A stretch of 64,000 nucleotides of DNA from Heterohyrax brucei. Its lineage: Eukaryota > Chordata > Mammalia > Hyracoidea > Procaviidae. Positions 33,961-44,737 of this stretch are shown in pieces. The stretch is from contig CM053140.1 of the NCBI GenBank assembly GCA_028571685.1, positions 28,315,501 to 28,379,500 on the forward strand, in the 5' to 3' direction. The translations under genes were made by a program, and so were the position numbers. Under the pieces are notes generated by a model. That model was not told the origin of the DNA. It saw nothing but the letters and a program-made list of their open reading frames with translations, and made no database searches. Each line of letters begins with the position of its first letter. The first letter of the stretch is position 1.

Positions 33961-35195
33961 TAGATATTGATTGTTGTCTTTGTGCCATCAAGAAGCTGTT
34001 CAGTTTCTCTGGTGTTACACCAATAGGAGCTGTGGCATAGTTCTAACAACGGAGTGAGTAAGGGCTCTGCTCATTTTGGTCCCCAGCCACCACTGCATTC
34101 TCTTGCTGCAGCTGACTTATTTATAGCTTCTCTGCCAATATAGACTCTGTCAAGCCCCACTGTGCTGCTTGGCTTTGTGGCTGACCCCAGCTGGGTCCTC
34201 GGGGGTGGCAGGCACCACCCTATGGCTGATAAAGGTGGCAAGCTGCTTGTGCCGACTCTCCAGCATCACACCCATCAAGACCATGGTGTAGCTCAGGGAA
34301 GGGAGATGATGGCACCACACCTGGCTGCCAGGGACTGCTGTGTTCTCTAGATGCGCTTATCTTAAAAACTGTTTTTCTGCTGAAAGGAGCACTGTCCAGT
34401 GGCAACCAAAAGCAGCTGAGTCCTCAAGGGTGGCAGGTCTCACCTCCTGGCTGACAAAGACAGCACCTCATGGGCCGTCTGCAGACACTATCATGTGTCT
34501 CAAAGAAGGGATGGGTTAGTGTACTGCCGCACTCAGCTGCCAGCTGCCACTATGTTCTGTAGGTATGATTGTCATCAAAACAGTTTTTCTGCTGGGATGG
34601 GCACTGTCCAGACAAGCACTGTTGCTCACTGTGGGAGTTAGATCCAGCCGAGCCCTCAGGCATGGCTGACTCTGCCTCTCAGCTGACCAAGATGGCGTCC
34701 TGCCTGAGATATCTCTCCTGCAGTGAAGTCAGCAGTATCTAGGGTATAGCTCAGAGAAGAGAGGGGGAGGGTGACTGGCGCCTTTGGTCACCAGCCACAG
34801 CTGGGTTCTCTAGATGTGGCTATCCCAAGCACAGTCTCTCTGCTTCAGGATACACTGTTTACTTAGGCACTGCAGTTCAGCAGAGTAGCTGGCCTGTGCC
34901 AGGCTCACAGGCTAGGCAGACCCACTCCCGGTATCCCAGGTAACAAAGAAGGCATCTGTACCTGTAATCGACTCAGCTAATGCATCAACAGAAGCAGGAC
35001 TCAGTGCACTCCTGCCTTGCCTCCAACAGAAGTAGTTTCCCCCATCCTGTCACCCAGTCCAATCTCACAACCATACACCTGATCTTGGGGCTCACAGGAT
35101 GTCCACACTGTTCTATTCAATAATTTTTCTAGGCTTTAGTTCTTTGAGGGAATTGAGAAGACATGTGTCTAGTCTGCCATCTTGGCCTGTCTCCT
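33960..35195 (-). promoter_or_regulatory. L1 copy B 5'UTR
   Basis: GC-richer than the rest of the element. It ends (5' terminus) with the complement of gaggagacaggccaagatgg followed by cagactag, the typical start of mammalian L1 transcripts. In L1 this region holds the internal RNA polymerase II promoter. Approximate repeats of a 'ctgccagggactgctgtgtt' type block near 34328, 34540 and 34795 suggest partly tandem organisation. Confidence 0.7.
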
Positions 35196-35214
35196 CAGCT
35201 TTCTTTCTTGATGA

Positions 35215-38200
35215 TAAGAGGTCCCCTGGGCATTCTTGTCTGGTTCTCATGATCAGAGGGTATGCTTTCAGATTTTCTCCATTTAGGATGATGTTGGCTG
35301 TTGCCTTCGAATAAATGCCCTTTATTAAGTTAAGGAAGTTCTCTTCTGTTCCTATTTTGCTAAGTTTTTATCATGAATGGGTGTTGGACTTTGTCAAATG
35401 CCTTTTCTGCTAAAATCAAGTGACTCTTGTCTCTTGTTTTATTGATGTGGTCGATGACATGGTTTTTCTAATGTGGAACCACCCCTGCATAGCTGGTATG
35501 AATCCCATCCTGTGATGGTGAATTATATATAGTTTAATTATTTTAGCTAGAATTTTGTTGAAGATTTTTGGATCTAAGTTCTTGAGAGATATTGGCTTGT
35601 AATTTTCCTTTTTTGCAGTGTCTTTACCTGATTTTAGTATCAGGGTTACAATAGTTCGTAGAATAAGGTTGGGAATACTCCATCTTTTTCTATGATCTGA
35701 AATACCTTTAGTAATAGTGATGTTAACTCTTCTCTGAAAGTTTCATAAAAATCTCCAGGGAAGCCATCAGGGCCAGGTTTTTTTTTTTTGTTTTTTTGGT
35801 TGTTACTGTTGGGAGTTTTTAAATTATGTTTTCAGTCTCTTCTTTTGTTACAGGTTTGTTTAGCTGATTGTAATACTTCTATTTGTGTTAGGTAGGTAGT
35901 GTGTTTCAAGAAATTCATCCATTTCCTCTAGGTTTTAAAATTTGTTAGAGTTAGAGTATACTTTTTCATAGTCTTCTGCTATGATTTTTTAAATTTCAGT
36001 TGGTCTGTTGTGATATTACATATCTCATTTCTTATTCAGGTCATTTACTTCCTCTTCTGTTTTTCTTTTGTCAGTTTGGCCAATGGTTTACCAATTTTGG
36101 TGTTCTTTTCAAAGAAACCAGCTCTTGGTCGTGTTAATTCTTTCAGTTACTTTTCTCTTCTCTAATTCACTTAGTTTTGCTCTAGTTTTTATTATTTGCT
36201 TTCCTTCTAGGGCCCAAGGGCTTCATTTGCTACTCTTTTTCTCCTTGTTCAAGTTTTAGGGTTAATGCATTGATTTGGGTGCTTCTTTTTGTATGTGTGC
36301 ATTTATTGAGATAAATTGACCTCTGATCACTTCTCTTGCTGTGTCCCATGGGTTCTGGTAGGACGTGCTGTCGTTTTCATTTGATTCTGTAAATTTCTTT
36401 ATTCCTTCTTTGATTTATTTTTTTAATCTTAAATTTTAATTTGGGGTACTTTGTTTATTTTTTTAATTTCTTAAGTAACCCAGTAGTTTTTGAGGAAGAT
36501 GTTGTTCAGTTTCCATGTATTTCATTTTTTATTTTCCTTTTTCTGTTACTGATTTCTACTTTTATGGCTTCATGGATAGTCTGAAAAGATGCTTTGCAAT
36601 ATTTCAGTGCTTTGGATTTTGTTAATAAGGCTTGCTTTATGGTCTAATATGTCATCTATTCTGGAGAATGTTCCACATGCACTAGAAAAGAAATATCTGG
36701 CTGTTGTTGGGTGTTCTATATATGTCTATCAGGTCAAGCTGCTTGATAGTGGCATCTAGATCTTCTGTCTTTATTGGGCTTCTTTCTGGATGTTCTATCT
36801 TTTACCCAAAGTGGTGTGTTGAAGTTTTCTACTACTATAATGTCACTATTTATCTGTCCAGTGCTGCTAAGAGTTTGTTTTACATACTTAAGAGCCCCAT
36901 CATTGGGTGCATAAGTATTTAGTTTGGTTATGTCCTCCTGATATATTGACACTTTAATCATTATACAGTGGCCTTCCTTGTCCATTGCGGTGAGTTTGAA
37001 AGTGTGTTATATCAGAAATTAATATCGCCACTCTTGCTTTTTTGAATGTTGTTTGCTTGACAATTTATGTCTCTTAAAAGCAACACATAGATGGATCATG
37101 ATTTTTTTTAATACATTCTGCCACTCTCTGTCTCTTTATTGGTGCCTTTTATCTATTTACATTTAGCATAATTATCGGTAGGTATGAATTAGGTGCTGTC
37201 ACTTTGATGCCTTTTTGTGCATTGTTGACAGTTTCTTTGTTCCACTTAATTTTCAATGCTGAGAGACTTTTATGTGTTTTCTTTTAATCTTTTTCACTGT
37301 TGTTGGTTTTGTGTTTATTGAGATTTCATGTTTTTCTTTGTTTTATATGGAGGATTGTTAATCATCTTTGTGATTACCTTAATATATACCCTTATTTTTC
37401 TAAATTTATACCAGTCTTTTATTTTTTTGCATCACTTTGACTTGTTCTCCATGTGAAAGCTCTATGATGTTATTTTGTCCCTCTTTTTGTTATAATGTCG
37501 TCTTTTACATATTGACATCTCTGTCTTCCTATTTTCATTGTTTTAATTTTAATTTATTTTCATCATTTCCCTATCAGGATTGATATTCTTTTGCTCTGTC
37601 CTGTGTTAGAACAGCCTTGGGTTGTTAGCTGATGCTATTGATTTTCTAATCAAAGGACTCCCTTTGGTATTTCATGTAATTTTGATTTGACTTTGCAAAT
37701 TCTCTAAATTTCCATTTACCTGGTAATGTCCAAATTTTACCATCATATTTAAGAGACAGTTTTGCTGGATACATAATTCTTGGTTGGCATTTTTCTTTTC
37801 CTTCAAGCTTTGCATATGTCATCCCATTGCCTTCTTTCCTGCATGGTTGCTGCTGAGTAGTCAGAGCATAGTCTTAATTGATTCTCCTTTGAAGATAATT
37901 CTTTGTTTATCCAGCACTTGGCTTGGCTAGCTGCTTTAAAAATTCTCTCCTTTAGTTTTCACAAGTTTGATTATAATATGTCTGGTTCTTTTGAGATCTA
38001 CCTTGTGTGGATTTTTATGAACACCTTGGATAGCTATCTTCTCACCTTTCAGGGTATCAGGGGAGTTTTCTGTCAACAAATCTTCAGCAATTCTCTTTTT
38101 TTTGTTGTCCTGTCCCTCATTCTGCTAGTCCAACCACTCGTAAAGTGTTTCTTTTAAGAGTCCCACATAACTCTTTTTTTTTCTACCTTATCTGACTTTT

Positions 38201-38950
38201 CATCAACTATGTTGGTGTCCATTGCTTTATCTTCATACTAATTCTGCCTTCCATCGTGTCAGTTCTGCTCCTTTGACATTCCATTGAGTTGTCTAATTCT
38301 GCAATTTCATTAATTTTAAGAGTTTCTAATTCTTGCTATTGTAAGCATGATTTGTCATTATGCTCTGCTGCATTTTGCCTCATCTCCTTCCTGGTCTCTT
38401 GAAGATTGTAAATCTTAATCTTTCATATTCTACCTCCAGTAATTCCAGAAAGTTTTCTTCACCTGGAAACTTTAATTCTTTGTTTTGGGAGTTCTCTGAA
38501 CTCATCATTGTCTACCTCTTTATGTGAGTTGACATCGACTATTTCCTCTGAGCTATCAGTAAGTTGTATTTATTCATTCTATGTCTGCTTACCGTCTTCT
38601 AGCTTCTTGTTTTGTAATGACAAAATAGGCTGCTTGTGTGAGCTAGTTTGATTATTGGTACCCTTGAAGCACTAATGTCCTGTCACCAGATGGTTAGAGC
38701 TGTTACTAGGCCTGTTTACTTTTTTTGTAGTATTCAGCTTAGGTGCCCAAGTAGTTGGTTACCAAGTGTGTAGTAGACTCTCCCCTACTGTCCTAGATGG
38801 GCAGAGATGACTGGTATAGGCAAAGGTATCTGGCTGCACATGCTGAGAAAGGCAGGGCCTTTCATTTCCACCTGTGAATCTGGGGGACATAAAGAGAAAT
38901 TCTTACTTCTTTCCTAGCCAACGGCAAGTAATTTCAGAGTTCCATGGACC
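35215..38950 (-). mobile_element. L1 copy A, 5' part
   Basis: Resumes in the reverse transcriptase region just where the 3' part stopped at 25275 (ggcattcttgtctggttctc corresponds to the next L1 segment). It continues through ORF2 and an ORF1 relic (about 37650-38330) with the same text order as copy B, for example catcatatttaagagacag near 37741. A 5'UTR-like stretch follows to about 38950; no clean 5' terminus is visible. Heavily decayed, and A/T-rich runs are common. Confidence 0.8.
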
Positions 38951-39139
38951 CCAAGCCATCAGCCTGTACCTCAGAAAGGTTGTGTTTCCCTCTGCTCCCA
39001 ACACATGGTGACAGATGAAGAACTGAGAGTTCCTCTGATGGTCAAGCAAGCACAAAGTCCTGAAGGTGCAGAAGAGGGCTCTTGATGCCTTCTGGGCTCA
39101 TTGCCAGACAATCTTCGCAGAGCTCCCCACAGGACATCA

Positions 39140-39310
39140 GTGAGTGAAACTAAAACCAGACTCACTGCTGTCGAGTTCAACTCACAGCAACCTTGTAGGT
39201 CAGAGCAGAACAGTCCCATAGAGTTTCCAAGGAGTGCCTGGAGGATTGAACTGATAACCTTTTGGTTACCAGATGTAGCACTTAACCACTATGCTACCAG
39301 GGCTTCTGGA
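39140..39310 (-). repeat. AfroSINE
   Basis: aaaaccagactcactgctgt, then gagttcaactcacagcaacc, then catagagtttccaaggagtg and the head complement cttaaccactatgctaccag: a nearly full-length minus-strand copy. Confidence 0.92.
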
Positions 39311-39679
39311 GATCAGTGAAGAGCAGGGCAATGCCATCAGGTGTCCCTCCCCTGAGAGACCAGAAAAAGCAAGTGCAGGCTCAGGGTGAGAGATGATGGG
39401 GTGGGGTCTGCACACCCAAGTCGCCAGAAGGAGCTCCCGAGATGACCAGAGAAGACCCTGGGGCACAGACAGCACTCTGGAGACTCCCAGGAGTTCTCTC
39501 CTGAGCTCTCCTTGAAGGCTTCAGTTCCCTCCCAAAGGAATCTGGCCACCCCCTCCTTTCCTCCTCCATCACCACCCCACCTGGCCCATTCCCAGCTGTG
39601 GTCCAGTGCAAAGTGACATATCCAGTGTTCATGGGAACATCAGAAATAAGTCTTTTAAACTGCTTTCTCTTCATGTTAG
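39311..39679. other. No gene recognised
   Basis: Unique-looking, with open frames of about 70-97 codons on the minus strand and no recognisable motif. Confidence 0.45.
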
Positions 39680-39980
39680 GTCATGACTACTCTTGCATTC
39701 ACAATTAAGTTTTCTGGAATTCCCATTTCTCACAATGCTATCTGTAATTTGTTATATTCCACACAGTCAAATGCCTTTGAATAGTCAATGAAACACAGGT
39801 AAACATCTTACTGGCATTCTCTGCTTTCAGCCAAGGTCCATCTGACATCAGCAATGGTATCCCTGGTTCCATGTCCTCTTCTGAATCTAGTTTGAATTTC
39901 TGGCAGTTCTCTGTCAATGTATTGTTGCTAGCAAAAGTGCACTTGCATGTGGCATGAATGGTGTTGCTCAATTAATTTCC
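39680..39980 (-). mobile_element. RTE (BovB-type) LINE, inverted 5' segment
   Basis: On the minus strand the translation contains FRRGHGTRDTIADVRW-like and FIDYSKAFDCVE-like text (in different frames), the early conserved blocks of the RTE reverse transcriptase. This segment lies upstream of, but opposite to, the 39985-40905 segment, which carries the later blocks. Confidence 0.82.
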
Positions 39981-39984
39981 AAGA

Positions 39985-40905
39985 GGCAGTCGTTGAACAG
40001 AACCAGGGGATACTGCGTGGTTTAAAGCCAGGAAAGGTGTGCCTCAGAGTTTTATGCTTTCACCATGCCCTTTCAATCTATACATGGAAAAAATAATCCA
40101 AGAAGCTGGACTATATGAAGAAGAATGAACATCAGGATTGGAGGAAGAGTTATTAATCTGTGTTATGCAGATGACACAACCTTGTTTGCTGAAAGTCTAG
40201 AGGATGTGAAATACAGATGAAGATCAAAGACTACAGCCTTTACTATGGATTGCATCTCAACATCAAGAAACAAAAATCCTCCCAGCTGGGCAAGTAAGCA
40301 GCACTGTGATAAATGGAGAAAGGATTGAGGTTGTCAATGATTTCATTTTACTTGGTTCCTCAGCCAATGCCCATGGAAGCAGTAGTCAAGAAATAAAAAG
40401 ATGCATTGCATTGGGCAAATTTGCTGCAAAAGACCTTTTTAAACTGTTGAAAAGTAAAGATGTCTCTTGAAGACTAAGGTGCACCTGACCCAAGTCACAG
40501 TATTTTCAATAGCATCGTATGCATGTGAAAGTTGAAGAATTTGAATCATGGTATTGGAGAATACTGAACATATCCTGGAGTGCCAAAAGAACAAACAGAT
40601 CTGTTCTGGAAAGAAGTACAACCAGAGTGCTCCTTGGAAGGAAGGGTGGCAAGACTGCATCTCACATACTTTGAACATGTTGTCAGGAGAGATCAGTCCC
40701 TGGAGAAGGACATCACACTTGGCAAAGTAAGAGGTCAGCTTAAAAGAGGAAGACCCTCAAGGAGAGAGAATGACACAGTGACTGCAACAATGAGCTTAAG
40801 CATAAAAATGATTGTGAGTATGATACAGGACTTTGCAGTGTTTCGTTCTGTTCATAGGGTCGCTATGAATCAGAACCGACTCAATGGCACCTAACAACAA
40901 CAAGA
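39985..40905 (+). mobile_element. RTE (BovB-type) LINE, 3' segment
   Basis: Plus-strand codons at about 40157-40195 read LCYADDTTLFAES, the RTE reverse transcriptase catalytic box (YADD). Later parts of the protein follow, broken by frameshifts. The element ends ggtcgctatgaatcagaacc, then gactcaatggcacctaacaa and caacaag, the tail also used by AfroSINEs. In RTE elements this protein is the endonuclease/reverse transcriptase; this copy cannot encode it. Confidence 0.88.
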
Positions 40906-42075
40906 ACTCATGCATTTTGCTACTGCTTCTAGTGTTGTAACTACTGATCCCTGGTGTCCTGTGGAACACTGGCAGAATTGTCCTTCCACACTTTTTCCTA
41001 GCCTCACACATCCTCACAACTTAGAATTTCTTTATACTCCAAATGGGCAAGGTTCACACTGTGATGTACCTTTTTATGCAATTTGCAGTCTGCCTGGAGC
41101 ACACACCATAACCCCTCAGATCGGAAGTTCTGGTCTAACTGGGCTGCAGAGTATTCCAGAAGTAGGGTCAATTACCACAGTGATTGAACCTCTCGCTGCC
41201 AGGGGGACCTGAACAGGATTGCTTTCTGCTACCCTTTGAGCAGTGGTGCAGTGAAATCTTAAGTGTATCCTAATCTACTGACCCCACACTCAGGAGACTC
41301 CCAAGGATGAGATATCTGCATCAAAGAAATTGTACATCTAAAGTTAGAATCACTAGAGTCAGACTCCTTTCCGTAACAGCTGTGGCAGTCAGGTGGCCAT
41401 CAGCAGTCTATGACAGGGGCCGCATCACTGTCTGGATCCTGACCCTGGGTGTAATTTTTCTTTTAGATTCTTGCCAGCTTCATGGTGGCCGAAGAAATCA
41501 GTGGTCCTTTGATTTACAATTGCCCTGTGAGGAGCTGAGCTCCCTTTCAGTTGTTGACAGGCCACTTGGATTTACTTTACCTGAGCCCTTAGTCACCTGT
41601 TTCAAGCCTTAGCTCTGGGGGAAGGAAGGGGGCGGGCGGGGGACAGAGTTGTTTCTCCCACCACCACAGCCTTAGGCTCTCAAAACTCCCTTCAGTGTAA
41701 AGAAAGAGAAACACATGTCTTGCTTTGACATCGAAGGGATGTGTCTGCTCTGTGCACAGTCTCTAGCCTGTGGAGGAAATGAGCTTGCACCAGTCCCTTC
41801 CTCTCCATGGCAGGAGCAGACTAACTCTTGTGCATCACAGAGGGAACGTCTGGCAGCCTGAACAGTGGATGGATGGGTCTGGGCTTCGACCATAACTGAA
41901 GGCCGGGTATTCCCCACCTGAGCTGCAAACCCTGAACCTGCTCATAGGATTACTATGAGTCTGGTGGTCAAGTGGTGAGGTCTTCACATGTAATGCCACT
42001 GTGGACACAACCTGACCCCCTGATGCTTTTTGGTCCTGCCCTTAACTGGAAGTCCTTCCTCTGTCCCACCTCCAG
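40906..42075. other. No gene recognised; upstream of RALGDS-like exon
   Basis: Unique-looking sequence with no recognised exon. Upstream RALGDS-like exons, if any remain, are not identifiable here. Confidence 0.45.
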
Positions 42076-42236
42076 GCTGACCACGAGTCAGACCAGGACC
42101 TGGATGAGATCGGCTTGGTGCAAACCATCAAGACAGGCACACTGGAGATGCTGGTAGAGCCCTCGAGGCCCTCTTTCCTGAGAACCTACATAGCATTCAT
42201 CACCACCCAGAAAGCCCTGAATCTGCTATTCTTAAG
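42076..42236 (+). pseudogene. RALGDS-like exon relic (REM domain, first part)
   Basis: RalGDS proteins activate Ral GTPases: an N-terminal REM domain supports a CDC25-type exchange domain, and a C-terminal domain binds Ras. This 161-bp open exon lies between a good acceptor (tgtcccacctccag) and donor (aaggtaagc). It encodes 53 codons including GLVQTIKTGTLEMLV and YIAFITTQKALNLLF, which resemble the start of the RalGDS REM domain (the '..TLERLV...TYRAFTTTQQVLDLLF' pattern). Compared with the family, about ten residues after LEMLV are missing. The exon alone is intact, but the next exon is frameshifted and I see no exchange-domain exons in the window, so I call it part of a pseudogene. It could belong to a diverged lineage-specific RALGDS-like paralogue; the exact orthologue is unknown. 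Confidence 0.75.
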
Positions 42237-42754
42237 GTAAGCACACCACCCCTCCACAGCCCAGTAGAGACTCTTCCATCCGTCAGCTGTGCATCTTGGG
42301 GGTATCACTTCACATCTCTGAGCCTCTAGTTGCTCCCCTGAAAAGTGGGGTTGTCAAAGGAGTGATCTTCTAGAGGTGTTGTAAAGATTCCCTGGGATAA
42401 GCCACGGACAGTGCTGATTGGGAATGTGAAGAAAAGGCTGCCAAAGGGGCTGGAGATGTTCACATACATCAGTAGCTCTTCCCAGTGAAGATGCTCTCTG
42501 GCTCCCCCCTCAGTGACCCGTGAGCTAGAGAAAAGCTCTTTTCTCACATGTAAAGGGAATTGGAAATTCCATCTAGTGGGTCCCAATCCTTGATGGAGCC
42601 AGAAGAGGAATACCTAGGGGTGGGGAGAGGAGCCCTAGGCCCACTCAGATATTGGAGAAGGTGCTGGTTGACTTCATTCAGCAAATATATAGGAATTATA
42701 TAGAAATATATAGGAAGAACCTACTCTGGGCAAAAGCTTTCCTGGGTAGTTAAA

Positions 42755-42965
42755 AAAAGGGAAAACAACTTCTTATCTTCAAGTTGATTCCAACTCATAG
42801 CAACTCTGTAGGATGGAGCAGAACTGCCCCAGAGGGTCTCCCAGACTGTAATCTATATGGCAGCAGACTGCCACATCTTTTTCCTGGGGAGCAGCTAGTG
42901 AGCTCTAAATGCCGACGTTTTGGTTAGCAGCCCAACACTTCACCACTGCACCCCAAGAGCTCCTC
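42755..42965 (-). repeat. AfroSINE in RALGDS-like intron
   Basis: cttcaagttgattccaactc, 'agcaactctgtaggatggag', a longer middle with 'tatggcagcagactgccaca', and the head complement aacacttcaccactgcaccc. It lies between the two RALGDS-like exon relics. Confidence 0.9.
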
Positions 42966-44100
42966 TTCTAGGCACTTAGTGTCACCTAGTTAGCATAACA
43001 GGACAAACACCCTGCTCTCCTCGGCCTCCATTCTAGTCGGGGAGTCAGGAGCACCAGCCATCCTGAGGAGGTTGTGTCCGCATGTGATGCCCTCGCCACC
43101 TTGTCTAGGTGTAGGTATACCTCCCCTATTCTGATGGGGATGGTGTACCCCAGGTCTACCTGAAAGGGTAGTGGGCTTCTGGTTGAAAAGGTGGGGCACC
43201 TGTCACCACAAAAGTGTAAATGACTGTGGAGCGGGGGCTGTGCATGGGGAATGGCTGGGCAAAGGCCATGGCCCCCACGTCTGCATTCTCTCTAGAAGAA
43301 TGAACTTAGGGCTTTCCCTGCAGGCTGAAAGAAGGCATAGACTGCTGGGGATGAAGCCCTGGGTGTCCTAGGAGCAGAGGCAGAATGTCTAGGGGCTCAC
43401 AGGCAGCCCTTGAAAAACTCCATCCCCACCAGTCACTTCCCAGTTCTTGTGCCACTCCCCAGTGCGAGGCCCAAGATAGGAGGTGTGTTCTCAGATCCGC
43501 AGAACCCAGAGCTGCAGAACCAGAACCTCAGCATGGGAGCTCAGTTGCATGTGATGGCTGGACACCTGTCCTTTAGGAGAAGAGTGTCAGCATGAGACAA
43601 AGGGACCCTCCCAAGCTTGCAGAAACAAGACAGCATGCTGGTGCACAAGCTTTAGGGTGAGGGGCAGGAGGGCCCTGGGTAGGCTGTGGTAGGAGGATGG
43701 ACTTCATCTGTCCCTTAGTCATCAGTATTCATGGCATGCTACTCTGTGCCAGGCTCTCCAGTGAACACATGGATACAACTCCTCCCTGTCCTTGGGGAGT
43801 TTTCTTTCCATGAAAGAGGAGATGGGGGAGTCAGACAGGGAAATACGTCAGACTTCCCAAAGAAGAAGAAAGTGGGTAAAGTCATTGGTGCAGAGTTCCA
43901 GGTTCCTGGCTAGTCCCGTGCTACATGACCCAGCCCTGCCACTGCCAGGACAACTAGATAGGGTTGAGGGAGTTGGGTGGGACTGGCCCCCAGAAGGTCA
44001 GGCGCAGGCCCAGGATTTCAGGGCCTGCAGGGGTGCTGCGGGAGGACAGTGTGCAAGGCAGGCCAGACCTCTACCCAGCTATTCTCTCACCCATCACCAG
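42966..44100. other. RALGDS-like intron; no exon found
   Basis: The family normally has coding sequence between the two REM parts found here (about 30 residues, 'YGCILP...DQLKN' type). I could not find it in this stretch. Around 43722-43850 an old dispersed repeat seems present ('gctactctgtgccaggctct'). Confidence 0.45.
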
Positions 44101-44286
44101 TGCCATCTCCATTCTGGGCACCTTGCTGAAAGACTACCCAGAAGACTTGATCAGCTTCTAGAATTTCTCCTCCTGAAAGTGCTGGCTATCTATGTGAGGC
44201 TGAGCATGCTCAGCTGGGACCTGTGACACTGTCACCAGTGCTTTTCCAGCTTGAGCATCCAGAGCCCAATGAGACTGAGCCAGAGG
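44101..44286 (+). pseudogene. RALGDS-like exon relic (REM domain, second part), frameshifted
   Basis: Begins after an acceptor (ctctcacccatcaccag) and ends at a donor-like gagggtgagg. The frame first reads AISILGTLLKDYPEDLISF then a stop at 44159. A second frame continues with FLLLKVLAIYVRLSMLSWDL to a stop at 44224, and a third gives FQLEHPEPNETEPE. Together these follow the RalGDS order 'AISSILGTWL..YSEDF..PCLKQLVAYVQLNM..LLLAQLEPEPAEAEPE'. Two frameshifts are therefore needed to follow the family, so this exon could not make a normal REM domain. The starting phase fits the 2-nt overhang of the exon at 42236, although an intervening exon seems lost. The end leads into the Glu/Pro linker. 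Confidence 0.75.
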
Positions 44287-44553
44287 GTGAGGAGGACTTG
44301 GGGTGGATACATGAGAATGTGTTTGTAGTGGTGTGGGGCTGGGCCACACAAGTAGGACCCTGCAGAGACTGCTGTTGGATAGAATTCATAGTAACCTCAG
44401 ATGGTTCACCTGGTGAACTACGACCTGGGGAGACCTCTGGAGAGACGTTCTTGGGCTCGGGCTTCTCTTCATGGCAGGGAAGTGCTTTTCATCTTCAGAA
44501 AGGCACAAAGAAAGGCAGCTGTGTTGTACACTTTATTCCTCTTGCACCTCCAG

Positions 44554-44737
44554 CATCAGGCCCAGTGTCACGACAGTGCTACACCTCAAATCAACTCAAG
44601 ATGCAGAATCACCTCCAGAACCTCTAGAACTTCACAGCGACAAAGAACCAACCGAAGAACCAATAACTGGTCTGGTGCCAGCTACTCCATCACTAATCCC
44701 AGCACAAGCACTTGAGGGGGAACGTGCCACCGCTTGA
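44554..44737 (+). pseudogene. RALGDS-like linker exon, start
   Basis: After an acceptor-like tcttgcacctccag, an open frame reads STQDAESPPEPLELHSDKEP and then EEPITGLVPATPSLIPAQALEGE before a stop at 44735. This acidic, Pro-rich composition suits the linker between the REM and exchange domains of RalGDS proteins, which is poorly conserved in sequence. It passes directly into the 36-bp minisatellite, whose units have the same SPEEP/APGP flavour. That supports the idea that the minisatellite grew from this exon. The assignment rests on position and composition, so it is less sure than the two REM exons. Confidence 0.5.

Larger units (their letters stand above)
27945..35195 (-). mobile_element. 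L1 copy B, nearly full length (about 7.25 kb)
   Basis: All parts are in order on the minus strand: 5'UTR (about 33960-35195, starting with the complement of gaggagacaggccaagatgg), ORF1 relic (about 33093-33960), ORF2 relic (about 28932-33060) and 3'UTR to the T-run at 27945. The length is in the range of complete mammalian L1s. ORFs are broken throughout, so it is inactive. Confidence 0.85.

Noticed and set aside
24000..38600. Many small open frames in the L1 tract as separate genes
   Set aside because: They are fragments or antisense shadows of L1 ORF1/ORF2 and 3'UTR.
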